Positions 56,691-64,000 of a stretch of DNA of 64,000 nt are shown here, piece by piece. The notes below the pieces were generated by a model. The model had not been told where the DNA came from and made no database searches. It worked only from the letters and a program-made list of their open reading frames with translations. Made by a program: the position numbers and the translations under genes. The DNA comes from JAPLJU01 sp036725345 (GTDB lineage: Bacteria; Desulfobacterota; Syntrophia; Syntrophales; UBA2192), in assembly GCA_036725345.1 (NCBI GenBank), contig DAIMEJ010000003.1, positions 62,001 to 126,000 on the forward strand, read 5' to 3'. Within the stretch, counting starts at the first letter, position 1, and every line of letters begins with the position of its first letter.

Positions 56691-57776
56691 GTGCGTGAGG
56701 TTAACGAAGGTATCAGGCTCACTTTTGGGATGATCGTTTTCAACGGTAAGCCGTTCGTCAAATATAACCTGACATCCATATACCCTTTTGCCTATCAGAT
56801 TATCGTGGTCGAAGGGGCTTGCCAGTCATCGGCTGCCATAGCCAGGCCCGACGGTCATTCCACAGATGGGACTCTGGAATTGCTGTATCGCTTCAAGCGT
56901 GAACTGGATCCAGAGAATAAAGTGTTAATCGTTACCGCTGATGATGAGGGATATGCGGACGGGTTCTGGCCGGAAAAGGATGAGATGTCAAGGGCGTACG
57001 CGAAGAGGGCCACCGGGAACTATCTATGGCAAATCGATTCAGATGAGTTCTACCACGAGGAGCAAGTGGCGCGTTTGATGGGACTTCTTCGCACCAAGAG
57101 GCCCGACATGGTATCCTTCCCGGTGACCACTTTTTGGGGCAGTCCTGATTATACAGTGGACGGATTCTTCCACATTCGTGACAAACATGATCAGATTCCT
57201 CGTCTTTTTGCCTGGAAGCCCGGCTATACTTATGCAACCCATCGCCCAGCAACCGTACTGGACGAAAAAGGAACAGACCTTAGAAAAAAATACTGGCTGC
57301 AAGCAAGCGATCTTAAACGTATGCAGATATACATGTACCACTATTCCCACCTGTTTCCGCACCAGGTATTAGACAAAATCGTGTACTATAAAAATCGTTT
57401 AAATAACTCAATCGACACATGGGGTGAGTCTGTCTACGTTCGTCTAGAAAAACCGTATCGGGTGCATAACGCTTATCAGTATATTTCTTGGCTGGAGCGT
57501 TTTTCGGGCGAGCACCCGAAAGCCATCCGTGCGATGATGGAAGATATAGTCAATCACGAAGGTAAAGTCGCACAGAGAGACTGCACCGATGTTGAGAATC
57601 TACTTGCGAAGCGGACCTATAACGTATGCACGACTCTGCTGCGCAGCTGTGCACATATTATGGGTGCGCAACCAGTCTATTTTTTCTATCGAGTTTATGC
57701 GTCGCTTAAATTTAGGCTTAATCGCCACATCAAAGCCATATTGAATCACGATAGAAGAAATTCTAAAAATATATGA
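56691..57776 (+). CDS. Glycosyltransferase-like protein (GT2 type)
   Basis: 361 residues from GTG 56691. It starts RLTFGMIVFNGKPFVKYNLTSIYPF and has WQIDSDEFYHEEQ with an Asp-Ser-Asp metal motif; this resembles GT2 enzymes with FGMIVLNGEPF starts found in surface polysaccharide loci. The C-terminal 60 residues are helical. Donor and acceptor unknown. It lies 31 bp after the previous gene. Confidence 0.7.
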   Translation: MREVNEGIRLTFGMIVFNGKPFVKYNLTSIYPFAYQIIVVEGACQSSAAIARPDGHSTDGTLELLYRFKRELDPENKVLIVTADDEGYADGFWPEKDEMSRAYAKRATGNYLWQIDSDEFYHEEQVARLMGLLRTKRPDMVSFPVTTFWGSPDYTVDGFFHIRDKHDQIPRLFAWKPGYTYATHRPATVLDEKGTDLRKKYWLQASDLKRMQIYMYHYSHLFPHQVLDKIVYYKNRLNNSIDTWGESVYVRLEKPYRVHNAYQYISWLERFSGEHPKAIRAMMEDIVNHEGKVAQRDCTDVENLLAKRTYNVCTTLLRSCAHIMGAQPVYFFYRVYASLKFRLNRHIKAILNHDRRNSKNI

Positions 57777-58191
57777 TTCGCCAGATGCTCTAAAGGAATA
57801 TTCTCCGAATTTAACAAGATTTAAGTATCGTTACTGTAATTTTTACATCGTTCGTAATAATACCGTTCGTGTATTATGCGAAGCACCAACTTGAAACTGT
57901 TCTGGGAAAAAGGATTTACAGCAACCGACCGTTAAGAAGTCATTGCATAAATCTATTGCGTCACGTGGCCGGGAACATCCCTTATCTTTATGAAGTAAAG
58001 CTAACGCGATAGTGTCATGTAATCCTTGATACGAGGATATCAAAGCGATGATTTTTCGGTGCTTGCAGAGATAGGTGATAGAAGTAAACATAATGATTTT
58101 AAAAAAGTAAGGAGGTCATAATTAAGACCATCGCAGTGGAAGTAACTTACCACTTCCTATCTATTCGAACGCGTTCAATGCAAACCGTATA
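57777..58191. other. AT-rich intergenic region
   Basis: 415 bp without a recognisable gene. Short frames on either strand (up to 82 codons) show no motif. Mixed AT and GC composition fits a scar from gene loss or insertion, but no repeats or ends of a mobile element are visible. Confidence 0.4.
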
Positions 58192-59427
58192 ATGATTAAG
58201 TCGTCACTTTTGTATTATTTCCGGCTCAGAGCAAGCCGTTTCAGATTGGCTTTGCGGCTTACGAAATACCGTCTGCTGATGCCTCCTCTAGTGATCTTTA
58301 GCCTTCTATTGGCCCGGTTATTCTATCGTCCAGATGAAAGACCCAATGAGCGATTGATCTTGGTCTTTCGTAGCGACGGTATCGGCGATTTTGTGATGAC
58401 TACACCATTCCTGCGTGAATTGCGACGACACAGACCAGAATATAAGATTATTTTATGTGTCCCTACGTTAGTTCTCGACTTGGCCCTCCGGTGCCCTTAT
58501 GTTGACCATGTTATCTGTCTCCCAGCTGATATCACCGCCAGGGAGAAAGGCTTGAGAAAATATCTTGCGCTTTTGCGATTTGCACATAAGGAACTTCTCC
58601 CCTTAAAAACCAATATCACAATTAATCCCCGCTTTGGTTTCGATAGGGATTGGATTACACTACTGCAGCTTTTTTCGGCTGCCCCAGTGCGACTTGGCTA
58701 TACTCGAAAAGCCACTTGGACAAAGGCAGCATATGACTTTAGTTGCGATCTGTTGCTCACGCATGTGGTCCCAGCGACCCCCTCCGTCGCTCATGAATCT
58801 ATTAGAGGGCTTAACATAATAAAGGCATTGGGTATTTCTCCGCGCGAGACACATACGGAATTATGGGTAAACAATGAGGATGATGACATAGTTAAAAGTT
58901 TCATGTCAGCGATGAGCTTGGAAAATAAAAAAATATTTGCCGTTGGTCTTTCTGCTTTCAGTGGGAGAAAGCTTTGGCCTATTGAGAGGTATCAAAGGAT
59001 AATCCAGGAGCTCGCTAAAAAGAAAATGAGATGCCTTCTGCTGGGCTCCGTCGCGGAAGCCGATGTATTGCAGCGGATTGCGGAAGACACAAACTGTAAT
59101 GCTATAAACCTGGCAGGAAAGCTTTCCCTTCCTCAGATATACATATTGTTGAAAAATTGCCTTCTTTTTTTGGGTGCTGACTCGGGCTTGGCGCATATTG
59201 CCGCCATCGTATGCCCCACAATTGTAGTCTCGTCGCACCCCTATGGCGGGAAGCCTTCATCAGCATACTCTCCGGAAAGATTCAAGCCTATTGGTAATCA
59301 GGTATATTTTATACAGCCCCATAATGCTATGTCTCCATGCAGCGACGAATGTCTGTTCTCCAAACAACATTGCATCCGCATAGTGACGGAAGAGCAAGTT
59401 CTGGAAGTTATTAAGCGCTTTTTATGA
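58192..59427 (+). CDS. Glycosyltransferase family 9 (heptosyltransferase-like)
   Basis: 411 residues. After a 50-residue hydrophobic start, the GT9 N-domain reads ILVFRSDGIGDFVMTTPFLREL, and the C-domain has AVGLSAFSGRKLWPIERY, LLLGSVAEADV, INLAGKLSLPQIYILLKN and FLGADSGLAHIAA, the ADP-heptose-binding set. It probably adds heptose or a related sugar to LPS core or O-antigen. The first ATG has no ribosome site, so an inner start (such as 58279) cannot be excluded. Moderately AT-rich. Confidence 0.85.
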   Translation: MIKSSLLYYFRLRASRFRLALRLTKYRLLMPPLVIFSLLLARLFYRPDERPNERLILVFRSDGIGDFVMTTPFLRELRRHRPEYKIILCVPTLVLDLALRCPYVDHVICLPADITAREKGLRKYLALLRFAHKELLPLKTNITINPRFGFDRDWITLLQLFSAAPVRLGYTRKATWTKAAYDFSCDLLLTHVVPATPSVAHESIRGLNIIKALGISPRETHTELWVNNEDDDIVKSFMSAMSLENKKIFAVGLSAFSGRKLWPIERYQRIIQELAKKKMRCLLLGSVAEADVLQRIAEDTNCNAINLAGKLSLPQIYILLKNCLLFLGADSGLAHIAAIVCPTIVVSSHPYGGKPSSAYSPERFKPIGNQVYFIQPHNAMSPCSDECLFSKQHCIRIVTEEQVLEVIKRFL

Positions 59428-59580
59428 TTGGGATGGTACGCTTATGTTTAAGAAAAGGGCTTTCTTTTAAAAACTCATATGTTCCTTGCCAGGATGGAAT
59501 TGCCTTCTGATGTGTTTCCTAATCCCGAGGCATACCTTGTAATTCTACTTGCAATGTCGAACAACCCAGCCTGATAGAGG
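59428..59580. other. Degenerate DNA before the glycosyltransferase remnant
   Basis: 153 bp. The frame leading into the remnant at 59581 reads NPEAYLVILLAMSNNPA and is then closed by TGA and TAG, similar to the region before the final helices of GT4 enzymes, so the dead gene may extend into this stretch. Confidence 0.35.
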
Positions 59581-59760
59581 ATGGACAGAGATGCCCCACC
59601 CATGCGTGCAGCTAGAATGCGGGATGCATTCGAAAGTTATGGGCCAGTCGAACGGCTGCGTAACCCAGCACGCGAGGTTGCCGCGAGGCGGCACAATCCC
59701 AAATCAATCATTCGTGAAGTGGTGACAGTGTACGAAAATGTACTCAGGAAGTGCGCCTGA
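59581..59760 (+). pseudogene. C-terminal remnant of a glycosyltransferase
   Basis: 59 codons and a stop. The peptide (AARMRDAFESYGPVERLRNP, then AREVAARRHNPKSI and VVTVYENVL) looks like the last helices of a GT4-type transferase, where an arginine-rich helix is followed by a VVxxYxxVL end. No N-terminal part exists upstream, and the region before it has stops. It is GC-rich compared with its neighbours. Confidence 0.45.
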
Positions 59761-59815
59761 TGCAACCACGAATCCTTATCTCTTTTGATGAGTAACCTAA
59801 GAGTTAGACAATGAT

Positions 59816-60445
59816 ATGAGACAGGTGGATCGTGACAGCCTCCCCCATATGGCGGAAGCCCTCCGCTGCATTGTGCTAACACGATGGCATACGTTTTGGG
59901 CCCAGCTGGCTGCGCATTGGTGGGGTGTGAATCTGGGGCAGGGTTGCGAATTCAGAGGCTCTCCCCGCTTTCGCCGACATCCCGGCAGTGGGATCACAAT
60001 TGGCGCGGGCTGCAGGTTCAACTCCTCAACTGTCTCCAACATCATGGGTATCGATCGTCCCTGCATAATATCGACAGTAAAGGAAGGCGCTGAAATTAGT
60101 ATAGGACGAGGTTGCGGCTTCAGTGGAACGGTTATCGGTTGTGCGTCCAAGATCGTCATTGCTGAGAATGTGCGATGCGGCGCTAACACTTTGATCACTG
60201 ATACCGATTGGCACACGGATGATCCACGCACTGGTCCTGATGCACCGGTGAAAATCGGCAAAGGTGTCTGGCTGGGTGTTAACGTCACTGTGCTCAAGGG
60301 CGTCGTCATCGGTGAAAACACCCTTGTCGCGGCAGGGAGCCTGGTGACACGGTCGTTACCCGCAAATGTTGTTGCCGGTGGCATACCCGCGAAGGTCCTC
60401 AAAGAAATCAATACGCATCAATCGAGGCTAGGGAGTGACCAATAA
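59816..60445 (+). CDS. Left-handed beta-helix acyltransferase
   Basis: 209 residues. Hexapeptide repeats run from about residue 60 (ITIGAGCRFNSS, ISIGRGCGFSGT, IVIAENVRCGANTLITDTDWH) to the closing VWLGVNVTVLKGVVIGENTLVAAGSLV and GGIPAKVL, as in WcaF/NodL/MaA-type O-acetyltransferases. It would acetylate a sugar of the glycan with acetyl-CoA. It overlaps the next gene by 11 bp. Confidence 0.88.
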   Translation: MRQVDRDSLPHMAEALRCIVLTRWHTFWAQLAAHWWGVNLGQGCEFRGSPRFRRHPGSGITIGAGCRFNSSTVSNIMGIDRPCIISTVKEGAEISIGRGCGFSGTVIGCASKIVIAENVRCGANTLITDTDWHTDDPRTGPDAPVKIGKGVWLGVNVTVLKGVVIGENTLVAAGSLVTRSLPANVVAGGIPAKVLKEINTHQSRLGSDQ

Positions 60446-61619
60446 GATAAATCTTGTCTTCATGGGAGGATTCACTTATCCCCATGGCATGGCAGGGACA
60501 AAGCGAATCCAGAATGCCATCAACGCGCTTAAGGAATATCCTGATATATCGATTCGAGTCATCCTCCAACGTCAATCCTCCGAGCACAACATCCTTTCGG
60601 GAGTGCACGAGGGCACACCCTATGAGACCATCATGGGGGACCTTTTCCGGAGCAGGATGTTTGTAGCGCTGCCAATACTTTATTACAAAACATGTACTGC
60701 ATTAAAAAAGGCCTTCCGGCCTGATGACAAGAATGTGATCTATTTTTATGGCCCTCTGTTTTTTGACAGTGTCGTGCCTTTAAATTATTCACGAAGACTC
60801 GGGTACAAGATTGTTTTTGATATTATTGAGGACTACGGTTTGGCAAAAGAGGTTTCCCGCTCCTTCTATGGTTACCTGAGGGGCAGTCTTGCGAGTTTTT
60901 TTTCGTCACGGATCAAAGACCTGTCAGGGGGGATCATCGTCATCAGCTCTCACCTTCAAGCAAAGTGCAGAATATTCACGCAGGGTAAGGTGCCTATTCA
61001 CTACATGCCTATTTCTGTGGACATGGAGCATTTCCCTGAAAAACCAGGCAGGATGAAATCAACCGTATCGCTTTTTTACGCGGGCACCTTTGGCAAGAAG
61101 GACGGGCTTCCCGTCCTTCTCGATGCGTTCGACAGGCTTGCAGAAAGGTACAAGAACCTTCGCCTGGTTTTGACAGGTAGGGGCGAAAGGGAGGCCATGA
61201 AGGAATTCTCTGCCCGCCTGGAGAAATCGCAATACAAAGATCGAATAGAATATAAGGGTTATCTGGATGATAAGGACTACTATTCCCTGTTGAACGACAG
61301 CGATATACATTGCATGACCCGCGTGGACCTCGGGTATGCGCACGCCGGCTTCCCGTTCAAGCTGGGCGAGTTTCTCGCAACCGGCAAGCCTGTCATTGCT
61401 TCCCGGGTTTCCGACGTCGATAGGTTTCTTGTACACAAACAGAATGCAATGCTCGTACAACCTGGTTCCAGCACGGAAATATGCGAGGCAGCTGAGTACC
61501 TTATTTCTAAACCAGAATCTGCAGAGGCGATAGGCGTGCAGGGACGTGAAACGGCAAGATCGTTTTTTGATTACAAACTGCAGGGAAAAGCACTGCTCGC
61601 GTTTCTCGAGAACGTATGA
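60435..61619 (+). CDS. Family 4 glycosyltransferase
   Basis: 394 residues from GTG 60435. GT-B fold: NLVFMGGFTYPHGMAGTKRIQNAI at the start, then the GT4 C-domain LFYAGTFGKKDGLPVLLDAF, LVLTGRGERE, and HAGFPFKLGEFLATGKPVIAS with the sugar-nucleotide-binding Glu. It adds a sugar with retention. It overlaps the acyltransferase by 11 bp and is 8 bp before the flippase. Confidence 0.88.
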   Translation: MTNKINLVFMGGFTYPHGMAGTKRIQNAINALKEYPDISIRVILQRQSSEHNILSGVHEGTPYETIMGDLFRSRMFVALPILYYKTCTALKKAFRPDDKNVIYFYGPLFFDSVVPLNYSRRLGYKIVFDIIEDYGLAKEVSRSFYGYLRGSLASFFSSRIKDLSGGIIVISSHLQAKCRIFTQGKVPIHYMPISVDMEHFPEKPGRMKSTVSLFYAGTFGKKDGLPVLLDAFDRLAERYKNLRLVLTGRGEREAMKEFSARLEKSQYKDRIEYKGYLDDKDYYSLLNDSDIHCMTRVDLGYAHAGFPFKLGEFLATGKPVIASRVSDVDRFLVHKQNAMLVQPGSSTEICEAAEYLISKPESAEAIGVQGRETARSFFDYKLQGKALLAFLENV

Positions 61620-61627
61620 TCGCATAG

Positions 61628-62962
61628 ATGGAAGTCAACCAGGCAGATACAAACGGTGTGACGTCGGGAGACATTTCGATCCTTAGAAAGAAAATCACAA
61701 ATGTACGCGCAAGGATATCCAAAAACCATCAGACCATCCGATCTATTACAGCCCTGTTCAGCAGCAACATCGTGTCAACAGTGCTTACCGCCGTCGGCGG
61801 CTTGCTGGTTGCCCGGTTTCTCTGGCCCGAGGAGACCGGGTCATTTCGTGCCTATACAATCCCTTTAACATACCTGATATTTCTGCACCTTGGCACCTGG
61901 GACGGGCTCTGGCGCCAGATTCCATATTATGTCGGCAAGGAAATGCCGGAGAAGGTTGACACACTTGTATCCACGGGCGGGGCTTTTAATCTTTTAATAT
62001 CGTCTATTGTCTCCTTTGGGTTTGTATGTTGTGCTACATACAGCTTAATCCACCACGATTTCTTTGGTGTTTTTGGCTGGCTTTCTCAAGCCATTTTTGC
62101 ATGGGGGGTTTTTTACGGCAACTATCTCACTTCGACCTACCGCACCCTCCATCATTTTGTTAGCCTGGCAAGGATCCAGGTGGCCCAGTCGGGGCTGACT
62201 TTCGGCATGGTCTTCCTCTTGCCGTTCCTGAGGTTCTATGGCCTCTGCGCGCGCGTGGCCTTCCCGTCTTTCCTAGCAGTCTGGCTTTACCACAGAAACA
62301 GGCCACTCAGGGTAAGCTATCGCTTCGATACCGAAGCCCTAAAGGAGCTTATCAAGATAGGACTTCCTTTCAGTTTCTGGGGTAACCTTTATACATCCTT
62401 CTGGACTGCAACCGAAAGCGCCCTGGTGCTCTCCCTGAGCGGTGTATCTGCCCTGGGGCTCTTTACGATAGCAGCCGTCATGAGGGGTGCGGTAAACACC
62501 CTGCCTGCGGCTATAGGGCAGGTCCTGATGCCGCGCGTTGTCACTGACCTCGCACGGGATGGGAGCGTGCGCAAAGCCAACGCACGGATCACTTGGGTGA
62601 CTGCAGGGCTCACTGGAATCATGATCCTGCTTGCTTTCTCAGGTTCATTTCTGTTGGATATTTTCGTTCCATTTGCCATTCCAAAATATGTTGACGGTAT
62701 TCCGGTGATGAAGGTTTGCCTCTGGTTTTCCGTTGTGCAGGCAGCATTTTTGCCGATGAATACCCTTTTTGCCACAGGCAGGCCGTGGCTCTATGGTCGT
62801 AGCGTTATCGCGGGATTGGTTGTTTTCCCTTTAGCGACCTATTTATTGTTGCCCGCGATTGGCGGGCTTCTCGCGGTCGCAGTGGGGTCTCTACTAGGCC
62901 GCGCCGCCAGAACCATGGCAGCGTATGTGGATCTGGTCCTTTTGACGAGGCGTGAGTTGTAA
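61628..62962 (+). CDS. wzx: Wzx-like polysaccharide flippase (MOP superfamily)
   Basis: 444 residues, mostly membrane helices (12 or so spans). Typical MATE/MOP layout: ALFSSNIVSTVLTAVGGLLVARFLWPEETG near the start, and ALVLSLSGVSALGLFTIAAVMRG with a conserved VLMPRVV segment in the middle. It flips undecaprenyl-linked repeat units to the periplasm. A cytoplasmic charged tail of about 35 residues precedes helix 1. Its TAA shares one base with the ATG of the polymerase. Confidence 0.85.
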   Translation: MEVNQADTNGVTSGDISILRKKITNVRARISKNHQTIRSITALFSSNIVSTVLTAVGGLLVARFLWPEETGSFRAYTIPLTYLIFLHLGTWDGLWRQIPYYVGKEMPEKVDTLVSTGGAFNLLISSIVSFGFVCCATYSLIHHDFFGVFGWLSQAIFAWGVFYGNYLTSTYRTLHHFVSLARIQVAQSGLTFGMVFLLPFLRFYGLCARVAFPSFLAVWLYHRNRPLRVSYRFDTEALKELIKIGLPFSFWGNLYTSFWTATESALVLSLSGVSALGLFTIAAVMRGAVNTLPAAIGQVLMPRVVTDLARDGSVRKANARITWVTAGLTGIMILLAFSGSFLLDIFVPFAIPKYVDGIPVMKVCLWFSVVQAAFLPMNTLFATGRPWLYGRSVIAGLVVFPLATYLLLPAIGGLLAVAVGSLLGRAARTMAAYVDLVLLTRREL

Positions 62963-64000
62963 TGTTTGAGAATGAACGGGTTGTTCAAGCGGTGAGTGAT
63001 CCTTCAAGCATCACATGTGATACACCCGCCTCCGATTTCCGGGAGGTTGAGGGAAAGAAACCCGTCATTGCGTTTTTCCTGGGTATGGCAATCATTGCCG
63101 CATCCATCTTGCTCGGTAAGTCATACACGTTCTTTATTTCTTTCCTCGTTTTTTCGTTTATTATGACCTGGCTTTGGAGGAAATCTCCCTATCCCTGGAT
63201 TTTCCTGGTCTCGATTTCGGCGGCGGTTCCCATTGCTGTGTCCAGATATCAGTTCACCTGCAATCTCATATTTGCCCTCTGGTTTGCAGTTTTCAGCCCG
63301 CGGTATTTGTTCAGGCTTCCCAAATGGATTTACGTGCCGGCTATTCTGGCGGTGCTTGGAATTCTTACAAGTTCGATAAACTGGGTGTCCGGCGATGTCG
63401 CGCGCAGTTTTGGGCGGCAAGGAACATTAGCATATAATTTATTTTTTGCGCCCTTCCTGTTGTTGCCTGCGGTCTACCTGAGAGTGGGGGAGAGTCGGGA
63501 TCACTTGGCGAACCTCAAGGGCCTGTTGTTTTGCCTGATCCTTCCGTCGACATTGATACTGATATCAACAAAATTGTTCGGAACCGTGGCTAACGCGTGG
63601 GAAGCCTCATTGCACATTGATAGCCTCCCCGAAGGGTTCCTCGTATATAAATTAGGCAGGGTTTTTGTCAGTTTCGTGAGAACGGATGTTGGATTTATAC
63701 TGGCAGCCCTCATTTGCGCGTCAACCGCGGTGACTATCTCCCAGGTTAAGGGCACGTACAGGTTACTCGCGGGTGCGTGTTTGTCTTCGAACGTGTTTCT
63801 TCTTCTGGCAACTGGCAGTTTCGGAAGCATTTTTGCGTGCCTTTGCGGCTTGGCGGTCATATTTTTCAGTCAATTTCGTAAGGTCAATATGACAAAAGCT
63901 CTCGTATCGGCAGTTGCCATTTTCTGCATGGTGTTATTGATATATGGGCTGTCCCCACGGAGCACAAAGCAATACCTGGAAAAACGTTACGAGCACCGTA
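62962..64000 (+). CDS. Wzy-like O-antigen polymerase or ligase, cut by the window end
   Basis: Open from ATG 62962 to the last base with no stop (346 codons visible). Membrane helices alternate with short loops (VIAFFLGMAIIAASILLG, FISFLVFSFIMTWLW, IFLVSISAAVPIAVS, and further ones to IFCMVLLIYGLS). The loop after helix about 9 starts to show the LEKRYEHR type of ending before a large periplasmic loop. Position right after wzx suggests the repeat-unit polymerase Wzy; the family is too variable to be sure. Partial at the 3' end. Confidence 0.78.
   Translation, partial: MFENERVVQAVSDPSSITCDTPASDFREVEGKKPVIAFFLGMAIIAASILLGKSYTFFISFLVFSFIMTWLWRKSPYPWIFLVSISAAVPIAVSRYQFTCNLIFALWFAVFSPRYLFRLPKWIYVPAILAVLGILTSSINWVSGDVARSFGRQGTLAYNLFFAPFLLLPAVYLRVGESRDHLANLKGLLFCLILPSTLILISTKLFGTVANAWEASLHIDSLPEGFLVYKLGRVFVSFVRTDVGFILAALICASTAVTISQVKGTYRLLAGACLSSNVFLLLATGSFGSIFACLCGLAVIFFSQFRKVNMTKALVSAVAIFCMVLLIYGLSPRSTKQYLEKRYEHR

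Noticed and set aside
57843..58091. 82-codon minus-strand frame in the AT-rich gap
   Set aside because: No recognisable protein features, and it opposes the transcription of both neighbours.

Overview
The window reads as one contig of a Gram-negative bacterium, most likely a deltaproteobacterium (Desulfobacterota, for example a Syntrophales-type lineage). The reasons are a complete Mla outer-membrane lipid transport operon, type IV pilus genes of a deltaproteobacterial style, VPLPA/PEP-CTERM-type sorted proteins, a branched-chain amino acid ABC transporter, and envelope polysaccharide genes at both ends. The taxon is inferred from gene content only. No rRNA, tRNA, transposase or CRISPR array was seen.

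Layout. 0-7.6 kb (minus strand): an envelope glycan operon with a membrane TPR protein, a flippase-like protein, two methyltransferases, two GT2 enzymes and a UDP-GlcNAc 2-epimerase. 8.1-14.1 kb (plus): an ECF sigma factor, a membrane anti-sigma-like protein, two pseudopilins, and a very large prepilin/CFI-box/PilX-like fusion. 14.3-17.3 kb (minus): two tandem PilT-type ATPases. 17.4-21.9 kb: a small rubredoxin-like protein, an SDR, an SprT-like protein, phosphoglucomutase and a DUF1460 amidase. 21.9-32.4 kb (minus): a probable peptidoglycan-recycling locus (GNAT-DUF4922, GT2, DUF748, MurU-AmgK fusion, AmpG-like permease, SpoIID-like protein). 32.6-36.9 kb (plus): mlaE-F-D-C-A, with MlaF carrying a degenerate GGDEF-like tail. 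37-41.7 kb (minus): livKHMGF. 42-45.4 kb: an OmpA lipoprotein, a DUF1428 protein and two VPLPA-CTERM-like proteins.

44.3-50.1 kb is the oddest part. It is saturated with a short-period repeat: 7-nt units close to CTTGAAC/CTTAACA, some 9-nt units, and many 14-17 nt mini-hairpins whose stems differ but stay self-complementary. These arrays sit between a BrnT/BrnA module, a DUF218 protein, gmd, fcl and an Sfp-type PPTase. They also lie inside the reading frames of the DUF218 gene and fcl without breaking them, and they appear to supply TTG start codons. 50-64 kb (plus): the PPTase, a one-module NRPS (C-A-PCP-TE, code read as aspartate), a deacetylase, several glycosyltransferases, an acyltransferase, a Wzx-like flippase and a Wzy-like polymerase cut by the window end. 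Together with gmd/fcl (GDP-fucose) this looks like an O-antigen or exopolysaccharide locus that may carry an amino-acid or peptide decoration. The 55-59.8 kb stretch is visibly more AT-rich than the rest and contains a glycosyltransferase remnant, which suggests transfer.
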